Assembly: GCA_016711435.1 (NCBI GenBank) | Contig: JADJSY010000032.1 | Location: 16,604 to 80,603 of the forward strand | DNA: 64,000 bases | Direction: 5' to 3' | From: Lewinellaceae bacterium | GTDB lineage: Bacteria; Bacteroidota; Bacteroidia; Chitinophagales; Saprospiraceae | Shown: positions 19,027 to 28,465 of the stretch, piece after piece | How positions within the stretch are numbered: the first letter of the stretch is position 1 | Layout: each line of letters starts with the position of its first letter | The notes under the pieces: generated by a model | Databases searched by the model: none | Seen by the model: the letters and a program-made list of their open reading frames with translations, nothing else | What the model was told of the DNA's origin: nothing | Position numbers and translations under genes: made by a program

Positions 19027-20424
19027 TTACAAAAGTTTTTCCAGCAGCCAATCCCGTTCGGCTATTTGTGGCGTCTGTTTAATTTTTAGAATCAGGGCGT
19101 TTCTTTTCGCCTGGTTCGACTGGTGGTGTTGCAGCAATTTTTTGGTAAATTTGATAAGGTTCAAATAAATCTCCCGGTGATAACCCAGGTTTTTTTGGCG
19201 CTGCAGAAAGGCTTTGAAACTCGTGAGTAATGAATCCAGTGCCAGCCATTCGCCCAGTTCAAAATAGACGCGCAGGAGCATCCGGCGGATGTCTATCTGT
19301 ACAAATATTTCATTGGATTCCACAGAACGCAACAAATCCAGGGTGCGGGAATAGTCGCCTTTTCGAAAAAAACAGATGGCCAGGTTGTAGTGGTAAGCGT
19401 TATCGCGCACAGCAGGAGCCAGAAGTTCCCGGGCCGTTTCCAGAAACTGTTCCGCCCAGGCGCCTTCTCCCGCCAAATGCGCTAATGCATTGATATTGTG
19501 ATAGGTGTATTTGGGCAATATGCCGTTTTCCTGCAAAATACCTTTCTCCAGCGCTTGCCGGTACAGGTTTAAAGCCCGGTGCGTATAATCCCGTTCGCCC
19601 TTGTTTTGCCTGCGGATACAGAAGTTAATGGCCGTCATGTACAAGTCCCGGCTTTGGGAGGGCGGAAATAGTTCCGTGCTGTGCGGCAACAAGTCGCACA
19701 GGGCGGAGAAGGCTGCTTCGTTATCGGGTTCGGCCATGATCCGCGCACTGTAATATTGCAAAACAAGCGACTCTGGGCGCTCCGGCTGTTCCGCATAACG
19801 GCGAACGGCTTCGGCCAGCGGCGCTTCCGGCAGTTCCGCATCCGAGCGCAGGCGCAAGGCAGCGATCATACCGGACCAGCGCAGGTTTTCCAGCACAAAA
19901 AACTGCCCCAGCGCATCGACAACGGCGGGCAAATTGTCCTGCCAGTTGCGTTGCGACACGACCCGGTACTCAAATATTTCACTTTGCAACTGGTATTCCA
20001 GCAAATGATACCCGGCATGTCGCTCCGTCCGGGCACGCTGTTGCTGCACCAGCCTTTGCGCGTTGCGTTCAAAATGAGCGCCGAGTTCCCGGCGACGCAG
20101 CGCGCGCATCAGGGAGAGTCGGTACTGCCGTTCATCCGAGCGCCATTCCTCGTATGCCAGGAAATGTTCGATTAAGTCCAGCAGGTACCGCATGCTGAGG
20201 TTAAACTGGTCGGCGTCGTAAGGTTCGGTTGGATACACAGCAAAAAAAGCCGATTTCTTGTCCCAAACAGGCGAAATCTGCTGCCGTTGCACCACCAGCC
20301 AGTCGAATAGACGCACGACGTCGCTTCGGCGGTTATGCGCCGGCGATTGCAGGAATTTGCGCAAACGAGCGAATTCTTCCGGTGCAACTCCCTGAAACAC
20401 CTGGAATAAAAAAGAATGTTGCAT
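19027..20424 (-). CDS. Cytoplasmic helical-repeat protein of unknown function, paralogue 1
   Basis: No named family recognised. The 465-residue product lacks a signal peptide and is helical, rich in Leu, Arg and aromatic residues, with TPR-like pairs (for example AYHYNLAICFFRKGDYSRTLDLL and IRRMLLRVYFELGEWLALDSLL). It is a full-length paralogue of the gene at 23985-25385. Shared features include an N-terminal EEFARLRKFLQSPAHNRRSDVVRLFDWL segment, a central RDLYMTAINFCIRRQNKG segment, YTYHNINALA, a GYHREIYLNLIKFTKKLL motif and an ERDWLLEKLL end. Each paralogue is transcribed away from a large T9SS-exported protein, suggesting the pair acts together. Function is not assigned. Confidence 0.82.
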   Translation of the reverse strand: MQHSFLFQVFQGVAPEEFARLRKFLQSPAHNRRSDVVRLFDWLVVQRQQISPVWDKKSAFFAVYPTEPYDADQFNLSMRYLLDLIEHFLAYEEWRSDERQYRLSLMRALRRRELGAHFERNAQRLVQQQRARTERHAGYHLLEYQLQSEIFEYRVVSQRNWQDNLPAVVDALGQFFVLENLRWSGMIAALRLRSDAELPEAPLAEAVRRYAEQPERPESLVLQYYSARIMAEPDNEAAFSALCDLLPHSTELFPPSQSRDLYMTAINFCIRRQNKGERDYTHRALNLYRQALEKGILQENGILPKYTYHNINALAHLAGEGAWAEQFLETARELLAPAVRDNAYHYNLAICFFRKGDYSRTLDLLRSVESNEIFVQIDIRRMLLRVYFELGEWLALDSLLTSFKAFLQRQKNLGYHREIYLNLIKFTKKLLQHHQSNQAKRNALILKIKQTPQIAERDWLLEKLL

Positions 20425-20450
20425 GATTCGTTGTATTTCGGCGCCTGCCC

Positions 20451-20573
20451 TAGTGAAGAGGTGTCATCTGCGAGGTACGAGCAGGTGACATCTCGAAACG
20501 ACGTCATCTCATCAAAATATTACCGTTCCGAGATGTCACCTGCTCGTACCTCGCAGATGACACCTCTTCACTA
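20451..20573. repeat. Perfect 45-bp inverted repeat, GAAGAGGTGTCAT family
   Basis: Arms 20451-20495 and 20529-20573 are exact reverse complements (tagtgaagaggtgtcatctg ... cactta-type ends) around a 33-base loop. The 3' arm is identical to 47470-47513, 27 kb away. It lies upstream of both the minus-strand repeat protein and the plus-strand T9SS gene. Confidence 0.93.
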
Positions 20574-20937
20574 GCGCTAAGTTGACGACATTAGACTAAA
20601 TTTCACCTACCAGTCAAGTAGAATCCACTTTGACACCACCGTGAGGCATCTCGCCAAAGTAACTTAGGCGACAATTATACGATACTACTACTATATCTGG
20701 TGTTTACTTTTTCAAGAATTCATTTTTTCAGGGTAAAAAATAAAATAATTTCACCTGGCTATCCGCTTGTTATTTACCACTATATTCCATAGCCGCGTAG
20801 TAGTATAAGGTCGGTAGAAAACAAAAGAACAAGGTATGAAGGTGCGTAGCACCGTAATTTCTGTAAATTTTTTTTCAAGAATTTACAAAAACTATCCCTT
20901 TTTTATAAACCCTGCCGCCCCACCTTTGTAAAAAAAA
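20574..20937. other. A/T-rich divergent upstream region
   Basis: No gene. A/T-rich, with a small hairpin gaatttacaaaaa/tttctgtaaattttttttcaagaattt near 20858-20890. A CACCTTTG box at 20921-20928 is one mismatch from TAnnTTTG and sits 10 bases before the T9SS gene start, implying a leaderless or nearly leaderless transcript. Confidence 0.4.
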
Positions 20938-23850
20938 ATGACTATGTATCATCTGCTGCTGCGCCTCCTGTTCACACCATCGAAGTATCTTACAACCCTT
21001 TTTGTTGGTGTATTTTTTCTCCAAAGTACTCATGCACAGGGTTTTATCCGGTTTTACCCTGAATCCACGGAGGCTATTCAGTTGCGGGAAATACCGGGAG
21101 GCTACAACCTGGTCAACAGGGAGGCGCCTGGCATGTTCTGGACTTATTTCGAAACAGACATAGACGGCAGACAAAATGCGCCTCCGCAGCAATTTCCGAC
21201 CAATTCGGGTGATTTTTACCTGCACCCGCTTCAAAACGGCGATTTTCTGGCAACAGATTACCAGTATGACGATACGGTAGTGGTAGTGCGCAGACAAGAC
21301 CCTTCCGGCAGCCTGCTTTGGGAATACCATTTTTCGCTGGGCGAAAGCAATGAAGCCGTTGTAGATGCGGTAGGCGGGGTTCAAGTCCGCGAAAGCAACA
21401 ACGGCGATTTATACCTGAAGGGGCATTTTGAAGATGAATTCGACCTGACTATAGACGCCTTCGTATTTAAACTAAACGCGGAAGGCCAGTTTATATGGTC
21501 GGATACCATTAACTCTCCTGAATTTTTTCCCCAGTATGCTCCCTATATTGATGTCAACCCATTGGAAGACAATGGCGTATTGATTTTGTATGTAGCATAC
21601 AACAATACATCGACCCAACTGGATGATTACAACACCATTACCCGAAAGGATGCTTTTGGACAAGATCTGGCGGAATTTGAAGTGCCGTTCTTTTACTACA
21701 GTTACGGACGTACCTACACAGGCGCACTGCCGGATGGCCGGATTTTCCAGTTTATAGCAGATCCGTTTCCAAACGGGCCGTATACCAACATCCGCCTGCG
21801 CACGTACGACAATAACGGAGCCGTGCTGACGGAGGCTAATATTACCAATCTATTTCAGTCTGCATTGGACGACGACCCGGCGCTCAGCGTTTCCTATCCA
21901 TTGCTGACCCAGGACGGCCATTTTGTATTACCCTTGTCTACTCAACAGACTGCACCCAAAAATATTATTGCTAAAATCACCCCGGAAGGCCAGGTTTTGT
22001 GGCAGCAGGAATTGTTACCCCTGTCCAATAAAAGCACCTTATTCCAGCAGGGCAAAGAATTTTCTGACGGAACGATCGGGTTTATCGGTCTCTGGTCGCC
22101 CATTACCGAGCCGGCCAACCGACTTATGTTTGTCAAATTAGGCCCGGATGGCAATATTTTCCCATATAACCTGACCGGGATTGCCGCCCGCGATGAAAAC
22201 GAAAACTGCTTCGTGGATACTTTAGAGCCGGGCCTGCCGGGCTGGATTCTGGAAATCAACGCAGAACAGGAAACCTGGTTTACAACCACCGACCCGAACG
22301 GCGAATACAATTTGCAGGCCGATACAGGGGTTTATAACCTTCACCTGACGGCGCCCGGGTATTTGTGGGAGGTTTGCGACAATCCGCAAACGGTCGAGAT
22401 TCTTTTCAACCCGGATATTACGGATTACGTCCGTAATTTTTCAGTAGAAGCCCTGGCTGACTGCCCGTTTATGCAGGTGGATATTGCCAGTCCTTACCTG
22501 CTGGCGGGCACTGACAATACTTATTTCGTACAATTCTGCAACCTCGGTACCAGCGCGGCAACGGATGTCGTGGTCAGTATAGAACCGAATCCCGTCCTGG
22601 AATTTGTATCGGCTTCGATTCCGCACTCTATCAGCAATGGCTTGCTTGAGTTTCACGTAGGCGAAGTAGCAGCAGGCGATTGCGGACATTTTTCCATCCT
22701 GTTCTCGGCTGCCGACGACCCTGACCTGTACGGACAATCCGTCTGTGTGACCGCGCATATCCGGCCGGATTCCATCTGTCTGCCGGGATTCGGAGGCTGG
22801 TCGGGCGCTATCCTGGAGGCTCGCGGCATTTGCGATGGAGATAGTATCCGGTTTGAGCTGCGCAACATCGGACACGGAATCAGTACGCCCAGTCTTGAAT
22901 ATATCATTGCAGACGACCATGTTATCATGTATCAAGGCCAGTTGCCGGCGATCCAACCCAATGATGTACTGACGTTTTCCGCCGCTGCCACCGGCGCTTC
23001 CCGGCGCTTCAGCGCGGAGCAGGAACCACATGTGCCCGCAAGTGTGATGCCTTCCATCCAGGTGGAAGGATGCCCCACAGAAGGCGCTGAAAACAGCAAA
23101 GGTGTAGCGATACAGACGCCCAACCAGACAGGAAGCCCGTTCAGCGATACCGAGTGTCTGATTCTTTTCAACGGCGGCCAGGCGCCCACACTCAGCGCCG
23201 ACCCCGTCGGCGTCACGTCTCAGCACCTGATTGAAGTCGCCACAGAAATAGAATACCTGATACAGTTTCAGGTCGAAAACCCTGTCCATCAGGTAGTTGT
23301 GGTGGATACGGTTCCTGCCTACCTCGATCTGAGCACTTTTGCAGCAGGCCCTTCCAGCCACCCGTACACCTGGAATATCGGGTCGGACGGCGCTTTGTAC
23401 TTTTATCTGCAAGACGCCGAAAACGGCTTGCAGGAAGGATTCGTACAGTTTGCCATCAAGCCAAAATCTGCCACACCCGAGGGTACGGTCATTACCAATC
23501 AGGCTGCGCTTTATTTCGATCAATTGGAGCCGGAACTGACCAATACGGTATTTCACACCATCGGGACAGATACGGTCAGTGCGACCCTTTCACCAGTCAT
23601 TCACCCGATTGAGACGCTGCGTATTTGGCCCAATCCGGCCTCGGAATACACCCTTGTAACCCTGCCGTTTGTTCCGAAAGCCGGGAGTGTTTTGCTGCTT
23701 CGCAATGCCCTGGGTCAACTCCTCCGGGAAACCCCTGTTTCGACAACTGTCGTTCGTATTTTCCGGGGCAATTTGCCCGCCGGTTTGTACTGGCTGGAAT
23801 GCCGGGAAAAGGGGAAGTTGGTGGGTACAGGGAAAGTGGTCTGGAAATAG
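20938..23850 (+). CDS. Large T9SS-exported surface protein, paralogue 1
   Basis: Probably secreted through the type IX system and attached or released at the surface. It is 970 residues: signal peptide (to about residue 34, STHAQ), a long N-terminal region with regularly spaced beta-propeller-like segments (about 40-415), an SdrD/carboxypeptidase-regulatory-like module (about 420-500, ARDENENCFVDTLEPGLPGW then DPNGEYNLQADTG), two immunoglobulin-like/DUF11-type modules (about 515-880, including SSHPYTWNIGSDG and YFDQLEPELTNTVFHTIG), and a C-terminal sorting domain beginning LRIWPNPASEY. The C-terminal half is paralogous to the gene at 25556. ATG 20938 is used; a second ATG follows two codons later. 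No enzymatic motif is seen. Confidence 0.85.
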   Translation: MTMYHLLLRLLFTPSKYLTTLFVGVFFLQSTHAQGFIRFYPESTEAIQLREIPGGYNLVNREAPGMFWTYFETDIDGRQNAPPQQFPTNSGDFYLHPLQNGDFLATDYQYDDTVVVVRRQDPSGSLLWEYHFSLGESNEAVVDAVGGVQVRESNNGDLYLKGHFEDEFDLTIDAFVFKLNAEGQFIWSDTINSPEFFPQYAPYIDVNPLEDNGVLILYVAYNNTSTQLDDYNTITRKDAFGQDLAEFEVPFFYYSYGRTYTGALPDGRIFQFIADPFPNGPYTNIRLRTYDNNGAVLTEANITNLFQSALDDDPALSVSYPLLTQDGHFVLPLSTQQTAPKNIIAKITPEGQVLWQQELLPLSNKSTLFQQGKEFSDGTIGFIGLWSPITEPANRLMFVKLGPDGNIFPYNLTGIAARDENENCFVDTLEPGLPGWILEINAEQETWFTTTDPNGEYNLQADTGVYNLHLTAPGYLWEVCDNPQTVEILFNPDITDYVRNFSVEALADCPFMQVDIASPYLLAGTDNTYFVQFCNLGTSAATDVVVSIEPNPVLEFVSASIPHSISNGLLEFHVGEVAAGDCGHFSILFSAADDPDLYGQSVCVTAHIRPDSICLPGFGGWSGAILEARGICDGDSIRFELRNIGHGISTPSLEYIIADDHVIMYQGQLPAIQPNDVLTFSAAATGASRRFSAEQEPHVPASVMPSIQVEGCPTEGAENSKGVAIQTPNQTGSPFSDTECLILFNGGQAPTLSADPVGVTSQHLIEVATEIEYLIQFQVENPVHQVVVVDTVPAYLDLSTFAAGPSSHPYTWNIGSDGALYFYLQDAENGLQEGFVQFAIKPKSATPEGTVITNQAALYFDQLEPELTNTVFHTIGTDTVSATLSPVIHPIETLRIWPNPASEYTLVTLPFVPKAGSVLLLRNALGQLLRETPVSTTVVRIFRGNLPAGLYWLECREKGKLVGTGKVVWK

Positions 23851-23982
23851 TGGTGTATGGTGTTTGGTGGTGTTTGGTGTTTCGGGCGCTTCGCCTTTGG
23901 CACCCGAGGATAACTTCGCTTCAACTACGCTCGGATGCCAAAGGCGAAGCGCCCGAAACACCAAACACCAAACACCAAACAC
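23851..23982. repeat. Inverted repeat, GTTTGGTGTTT family with long clamp
   Basis: Arms 23851-23914 and 23930-23982: gtttggtgtttcgggcgctt words and clamp gcgcttcgcctttggca pair with their complement. The 5' arm starts right after the T9SS gene's TAG and the 3' arm ends 2 bases before the stop codon of the convergent gene. The whole interval is repeat. Confidence 0.9.
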
Positions 23983-23984
23983 GA

Positions 23985-25385
23985 CTATTTCAATTGTTCC
24001 AGCAGCCATTCCTTTTCCGCCACCGCTTTGGTCGCTTCGATTTCCTGGCGCAGGGTTGTCTTGATATTTTTATCGAATAGATTGACTTCCAACAACTTCT
24101 GTGTAAAATGTACGGTATTCATATAATTTTCGCGGTGGTAGCCCATCACCTTTTTTCGGCGGATAAAAGAACGGATGGCCTGCAGGTGCGAAGCCAGCAA
24201 GTCGAATTCCTGTAGTTCGTAAAAGATTTTCAGTTGCAGTATTTTGGCCGCCAGGTTCAGCAGCAGGTCTTTGTATTCGGCTTTTTGCAGCAGTTGCAGC
24301 GCTTTGCCTAAGTTGCGGCGGTGGTATTCCAGCCTGGCCAGGTTGAAACTGAATAAACCTTCCCGGTGCTCTTCTTTCAGCAGGGGCCGGTATTCGTGGA
24401 TCAGCGATTCCACCCATTCCAGTTCGTGCATCACCAGGCCGATGGTAGCGGCATTCTGGTAGGTGTAGCGCGAAATAGCGCCGTCGCTGAGGAAGTATTT
24501 CCGGTTCAGGCCTTCTTTGTACAATTCAAATTGTTCCGGCAAATAGGCCTGGTTACCGGCATTATATTGCCGGATGCAAAAGTTGATCGCCAAAATGTAC
24601 AGGTCGCGCAATTCCTCGGCTGGAAACTGCTCGCCGCACAGTGTCAGCAATTGCCTGAACTGTCGAAAATGAGCACTTTCCGCCGGCTGAACAAGCGCCT
24701 GGTAACAGTGGTAATAAATGGCAACCGCCGGAATTTCCAGCGCGCCTGTTTGCTCGGCATGGGCCAGCGCAGCTTCCAGCAGACCGAATTGATAGGTAGC
24801 GTTACTTACGTTCTGGTGCGACAGCATCACACAGGCCTGCCAGAGTTTGCGGGCCAGGAAGGCGTGGTCTAACTGATCGGACAACTCCTGCAAATCCTGC
24901 TGATTTACCTGTTGCGTATCCACCTGAAATCTGTGTTTTTCCAGCAATATCTGGTATTTTTCTTCCAGGAAATCCGCGTTGCGCAAAGGCGATTGCTGTT
25001 GTAAGGCGCCCGCTTCGGCACAGGCCTTTTCGGACTGATCAGGCAAATTGCGCAGCCGGAAAACTGCGGCCAATTCTTTGCGATAGACCACCTGGTTCTC
25101 CAGAAAAGATTGTAAAACAAGGTATTGTCCGCTCAGTTGGTATAAAAAACTCATGGCCATTCGGATACGATGGTCATCATAGGCAGTTTTGCCAAAAATC
25201 TGACGGAAGGCCGCTGCTTTATCCGATACCAAACGCTCGCTTTTCAACGAAACGGACAACCAGTCCAGCAGGGCCGGCACTTCGCTGCGCTGGTTGAAAA
25301 AGGGCGTGCGGACAAACTTTTTTAAGCCCTGTAGTTCCGATTTGGAAAAAGTGCGCAGTAATTTGAGCAAACGGGTGTTTTCCAT
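23985..25385 (-). CDS. Cytoplasmic helical-repeat protein of unknown function, paralogue 2
   Basis: Full-length paralogue of the gene at 19027-20424, about 466 residues from the ATG at 25385; the frame is open 12 codons further upstream, but the two paralogues align from MENTRLLKLLRTF. Shared blocks are SELQGLKKFVRTPFFNQRSEVPALLDWL near the N-terminus, RDLYILAINFCIRQYNAGNQAY, RYTYQNAATIGLV, SFNLARLEYHRRNLGKALQLL (TPR-like), GYHRENYMNTVHFTQKLL and the terminal EKEWLLEQLK. There is no signal peptide or membrane segment. It is divergent from the second T9SS protein with about 170 bases between starts. Function unknown. Confidence 0.82.
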   Translation of the reverse strand: MENTRLLKLLRTFSKSELQGLKKFVRTPFFNQRSEVPALLDWLSVSLKSERLVSDKAAAFRQIFGKTAYDDHRIRMAMSFLYQLSGQYLVLQSFLENQVVYRKELAAVFRLRNLPDQSEKACAEAGALQQQSPLRNADFLEEKYQILLEKHRFQVDTQQVNQQDLQELSDQLDHAFLARKLWQACVMLSHQNVSNATYQFGLLEAALAHAEQTGALEIPAVAIYYHCYQALVQPAESAHFRQFRQLLTLCGEQFPAEELRDLYILAINFCIRQYNAGNQAYLPEQFELYKEGLNRKYFLSDGAISRYTYQNAATIGLVMHELEWVESLIHEYRPLLKEEHREGLFSFNLARLEYHRRNLGKALQLLQKAEYKDLLLNLAAKILQLKIFYELQEFDLLASHLQAIRSFIRRKKVMGYHRENYMNTVHFTQKLLEVNLFDKNIKTTLRQEIEATKAVAEKEWLLEQLK

Positions 25386-25487
25386 TTTAAAAAACGGTAG
25401 ACAAAAATTAATTTTAATCACATTGATTATCAGTATTTTAAAGCAATTATTATTCCAATAATCTGTTACAAATTTTAAAATTTGTAC

Positions 25488-25518
25488 TTGAACGGGAGCA
25501 GGCTACCGGCCACTTTTG
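25488..25518 (+). promoter_or_regulatory. Candidate promoter of the second T9SS gene
   Basis: TTG at 25488-25490, 20 bases, then CACTTTTG at 25511-25518: a -33 box at ideal spacing and a -7 box with one mismatch from TAnnTTTG. The start codon is 38 bases further on. Confidence 0.5.
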
Positions 25519-25555
25519 CACTGTTCAAATTGTCATCAACCAAAAACATGATCTC

Positions 25556-27901
25556 ATGCGTATAAATTTCCGTACAAGTCCCAATCCTAAAAACCTGTTG
25601 CTATATTGCCTGTTGCTACTGGGCGCAGCGCTGAATGCCCAGGCTGTTATTTCCGGACGGATTACCTTTCCGGATGGCGTTACGCCCTTCGAGGGTGTTT
25701 CCGTTTCCATGACGGGCAGTTCCAATGACGTTACAGTGACCGACGCCAACGGCCAATATTCGTTTTCTGCCGCCCCTGGCGGTTCCTATGCAATCCGGCC
25801 ACTCGTTACCGCCAATCACCTGAACGGCGTTACCACATTCGACATCGTCCAAGTGTTCCGCCATCTGTCCGGACAAGAACTACTGGATAGCCCATATAAG
25901 CGCATTGCAGCGGATGCGGATGATTCTTATTCGATTACGGCGCAGGACACCTTGGTAATGGGCCAATTGATCTTAGGCATCATTACTACGTTCCCCGGCA
26001 TCGAATCTTGCCGTTTTATACCTGCGAGTCACGTCTTCCCCGATCCGGCCAACCCGTTCCCTTATCCGACCTCCATCACTGTAAACAACCTGAGTGGAAA
26101 CCAGACCAACGCCGATTTTATCGGGGTGAAAGTGGGCGACATCAACTATACGGCAATCACTGTGGGAGGTGCGTTGGGAGAACCCTCCAATTTCAACCGC
26201 ATCATGGGCAAAGCCCTGCTGGATGACAATTCAAACTGTGCGCACGATCCGTCCGAAACACCTTTGGCCGATTGGATGGTGGTAGCTTCCGGCCCGGCGG
26301 GCGAATTTGTAACCAATACGAAAATCGACGGCTCTTACAGCATTCCCCTGCCGGAAGGCGATTATACTGTCGCCCTGATCAGACCGAACGGTTTGTGGAG
26401 CGTTTGTACGCCACCACAATTCGTACAGGTTGGCCTGGCCGACACCATTACCGTTCCGCTTTCCGGACAGGTCAATAAATTGTGCCCACGCATGGAAGTT
26501 GATTTGTCGACAAGTTTGCTGCGTCGTTGTTTCCCCAACTATTACAGTTTGCAATACTGCAACAAAGGCACCATCCCCGTTGAAAATGCTTACGTGGAAT
26601 TGGATCTGGATCCATTCCTGGCGTTGCAGTCGAGTTCCGTACCCTGGTCGACACAGTCGGGCAATACCTACACGTTTCCGGTTGGCAACGTCGATCCCGG
26701 GCAATGCGGCGCCATTTAACTACTGGTTTTGGTCAGTTGCGACGCCGAACTGGGCCGAACCCATTGCAGCACCGCACATGTTTTCCCCGACACGGCTTGC
26801 GGCCCTGTGAACAGTCTTTGGGATGGCGCCAACCTGCGGGTCAGCGGCGCCTGCAATGGCAACGAGGTGGAATTTACCATCACAAATGAGGGAGAAAATA
26901 TGACGCAAACGGCTTCGTATGTCATCATCGAAGACATTATGATTCAAATGGAGGGCGCTTCCATTCAATTGGATCATGGCAGTTCCGAAACTTTTACGGT
27001 GCCGGCCAACGGTTCCACCTGGCGTCTTGAAATTGATCAAACAGCCTATCACCCGCTGAGCCTCAAGGCCAGTGCTGCCGTGGAAGGCTGTGGCACGAAC
27101 CCTTCCGGCGTCATTAGCCAGGGTTTCGTAACCCTTTTTCCGCAAGATGATGCAGCATTTTATGAAGATGTGGACTGTATTGAAAATATTGGATCGTATG
27201 ACCCGAATGACAAACAGGGATTCCCACGGGGCGTCGGGGCGGAACACTTTATTCCCAAGGGGAAGAAATCGAATACCTGATCCGCTTCCAGAACACGGGT
27301 ACCGATACTGCCTTTACGGTTATGATTATGGATACTATTTCCACCCTCTTTGATATAACTTCATTGCGGCCCGGCGCTTCGAGCCACCCCTATACTTTCA
27401 ATCTGTTGGGACAAGGTGTTGCGCAATTTGTGTTCTCGAATATTATGCTGCCCGACAGCAATGTGAACGAAGTGGCTTCCCACGGTTTCGTCAAGTTGAC
27501 CATAGCGCCCAAAAACCGGCCTGCCCGACAACACCCAACTGGAAAACCAGGCCGGCATTTATTTCGACTTCAATGAGCCTGTGATCACCAACCGTACGCT
27601 GCACACCATCGGCGAACTGTACCTGGAAGTATCCCGTGTGCAAAACCTGCAATCGGATGTATCGCTCAAGGTTTTCCCGAATCCGGCACATACAGAAGCG
27701 ACTTTCCAACTGCAATCGCCGCGATCGCTGGACGGTACCCTGCTCCTGTACGATCTGCAAGGCCGCGAGGTAAAACGTATTCCATTCTCGAACAACACCT
27801 TCAAAATGAATGTCTCCAACCTGCCGGGCGGGCATTATTTCTTCCGCCTGGAATCCGGGGGGCACGGCTTGAGTTCGGGTAAATTAAGCATAGAAAAATA
27901 A
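25556..27901 (+). pseudogene. T9SS-exported surface protein, paralogue 2, with three lesions
   Basis: Signal peptide to about residue 28, a carboxypeptidase-regulatory-like module (about 32-90), a dockerin-like calcium-binding region (NGVTTFDIVQVFRHLSG, then ITAQDTLVMGQLILGI, about 98-150), an SdrD-type module (about 220-305), DUF11/DUF7619-type modules with SYDPNDKQG and ASSHPYTFNL, and a sorting domain beginning KVFPNPAHTEA. Three lesions interrupt about 780 codons: an in-frame TAA at 26717 where the paralogue has Ser, a missing G in a GGGG run near 27260, and an extra A near 27505. All downstream frames remain well conserved, so the lesions are either very recent or consensus errors. It pairs with the divergent helical-repeat gene. 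Confidence 0.8.
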
Positions 27902-28061
27902 GTCCGAAGTCCGTTGCAAGTCCGAAGTCATCAGTGCGAAGTGCGAAGTCCGTAGAGTGCGCCGTTTGGGACAGTGTGGAGCCTTAAATGGCAGCGCTGT
28001 TGTGGGGGGTTTGGCAAACCCAAGTGTGGAACGGCACTCTACGGACTTCGCCACTTCGCAC
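27900..28061. repeat. Inverted repeat, AAGTCCGAAGTGCG family
   Basis: Tandem aagtccgaagtc/gtgcgaagtgcg words run from the stop of the T9SS gene. 27934-27960 pairs with 28034-28061 (gcactctacggacttcg...). The loop is about 73 bases. A one-sided patch of the same words occurs at about 1176-1222. Confidence 0.75.
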
Positions 28062-28080
28062 GGAACGACTTTCATGGAAA

Positions 28081-28109
28081 AAGGGCCTACGCCTTGAGAG
28101 CAGGCCCTT
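28081..28109 (-). terminator. Intrinsic terminator after the tRNA-Gly/tRNA-Leu unit
   Basis: On the minus strand AAGGGCCT ... AGGCCCTT forms an 8-bp stem with a 13-base loop followed by a short T run, six bases after the encoded CCA of tRNA-Leu. Confidence 0.7.
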
Positions 28110-28114
28110 ATCAT

Positions 28115-28201
28115 TGGTACCCGGGATGGGACTCGAACCCGTACGACCTCAACGGTCACAGGATTTTAAGTCCTGCGTGTCTACCATTCCACCACCCGGG
28201 C
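28115..28201 (-). tRNA. tRNA-Leu (TAA)
   Basis: 87 bases including an encoded CCA. Acceptor GCCCGGG/CCCGGGT, D arm with GGTAGACACG, anticodon stem CAGGA/TCCTG around CTTAAAA (anticodon TAA), a long variable arm (class II tRNA) and GGTTCGAGTCC T arm. It lies 60 bases downstream of tRNA-Gly on the same strand, with a terminator right after it. Confidence 0.95.
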
Positions 28202-28261
28202 GGGTAGCACAAATGTAATAGCTCTAAATCAAAAAACCCTGCCGATGGCAAGGTTTCTTTG

Positions 28262-28334
<73 letters not shown>

Positions 28335-28374
28335 ATTTACTATCCAGAACCGTTGTTCTGTCGTTTAGCGGCGG

Positions 28375-28406
28375 CAAAGATAACAGCAGTCCTTTTACAT
28401 AGACAA
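28375..28406 (-). promoter_or_regulatory. Promoter of the tRNA-Gly/tRNA-Leu unit
   Basis: On the minus strand TTG (28406-28404), 21 bases, TATCTTTG (28382-28375). Both boxes and the spacing match the Bacteroidetes -33/-7 consensus. Predicted start is about 34 bases upstream of mature tRNA-Gly. Confidence 0.7.
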
Positions 28407-28465
28407 CAGTTTTTTGAAATATTTTAAAAAAACTTTTCAACCCCTTGACTATCAGTGCGAAAAAC

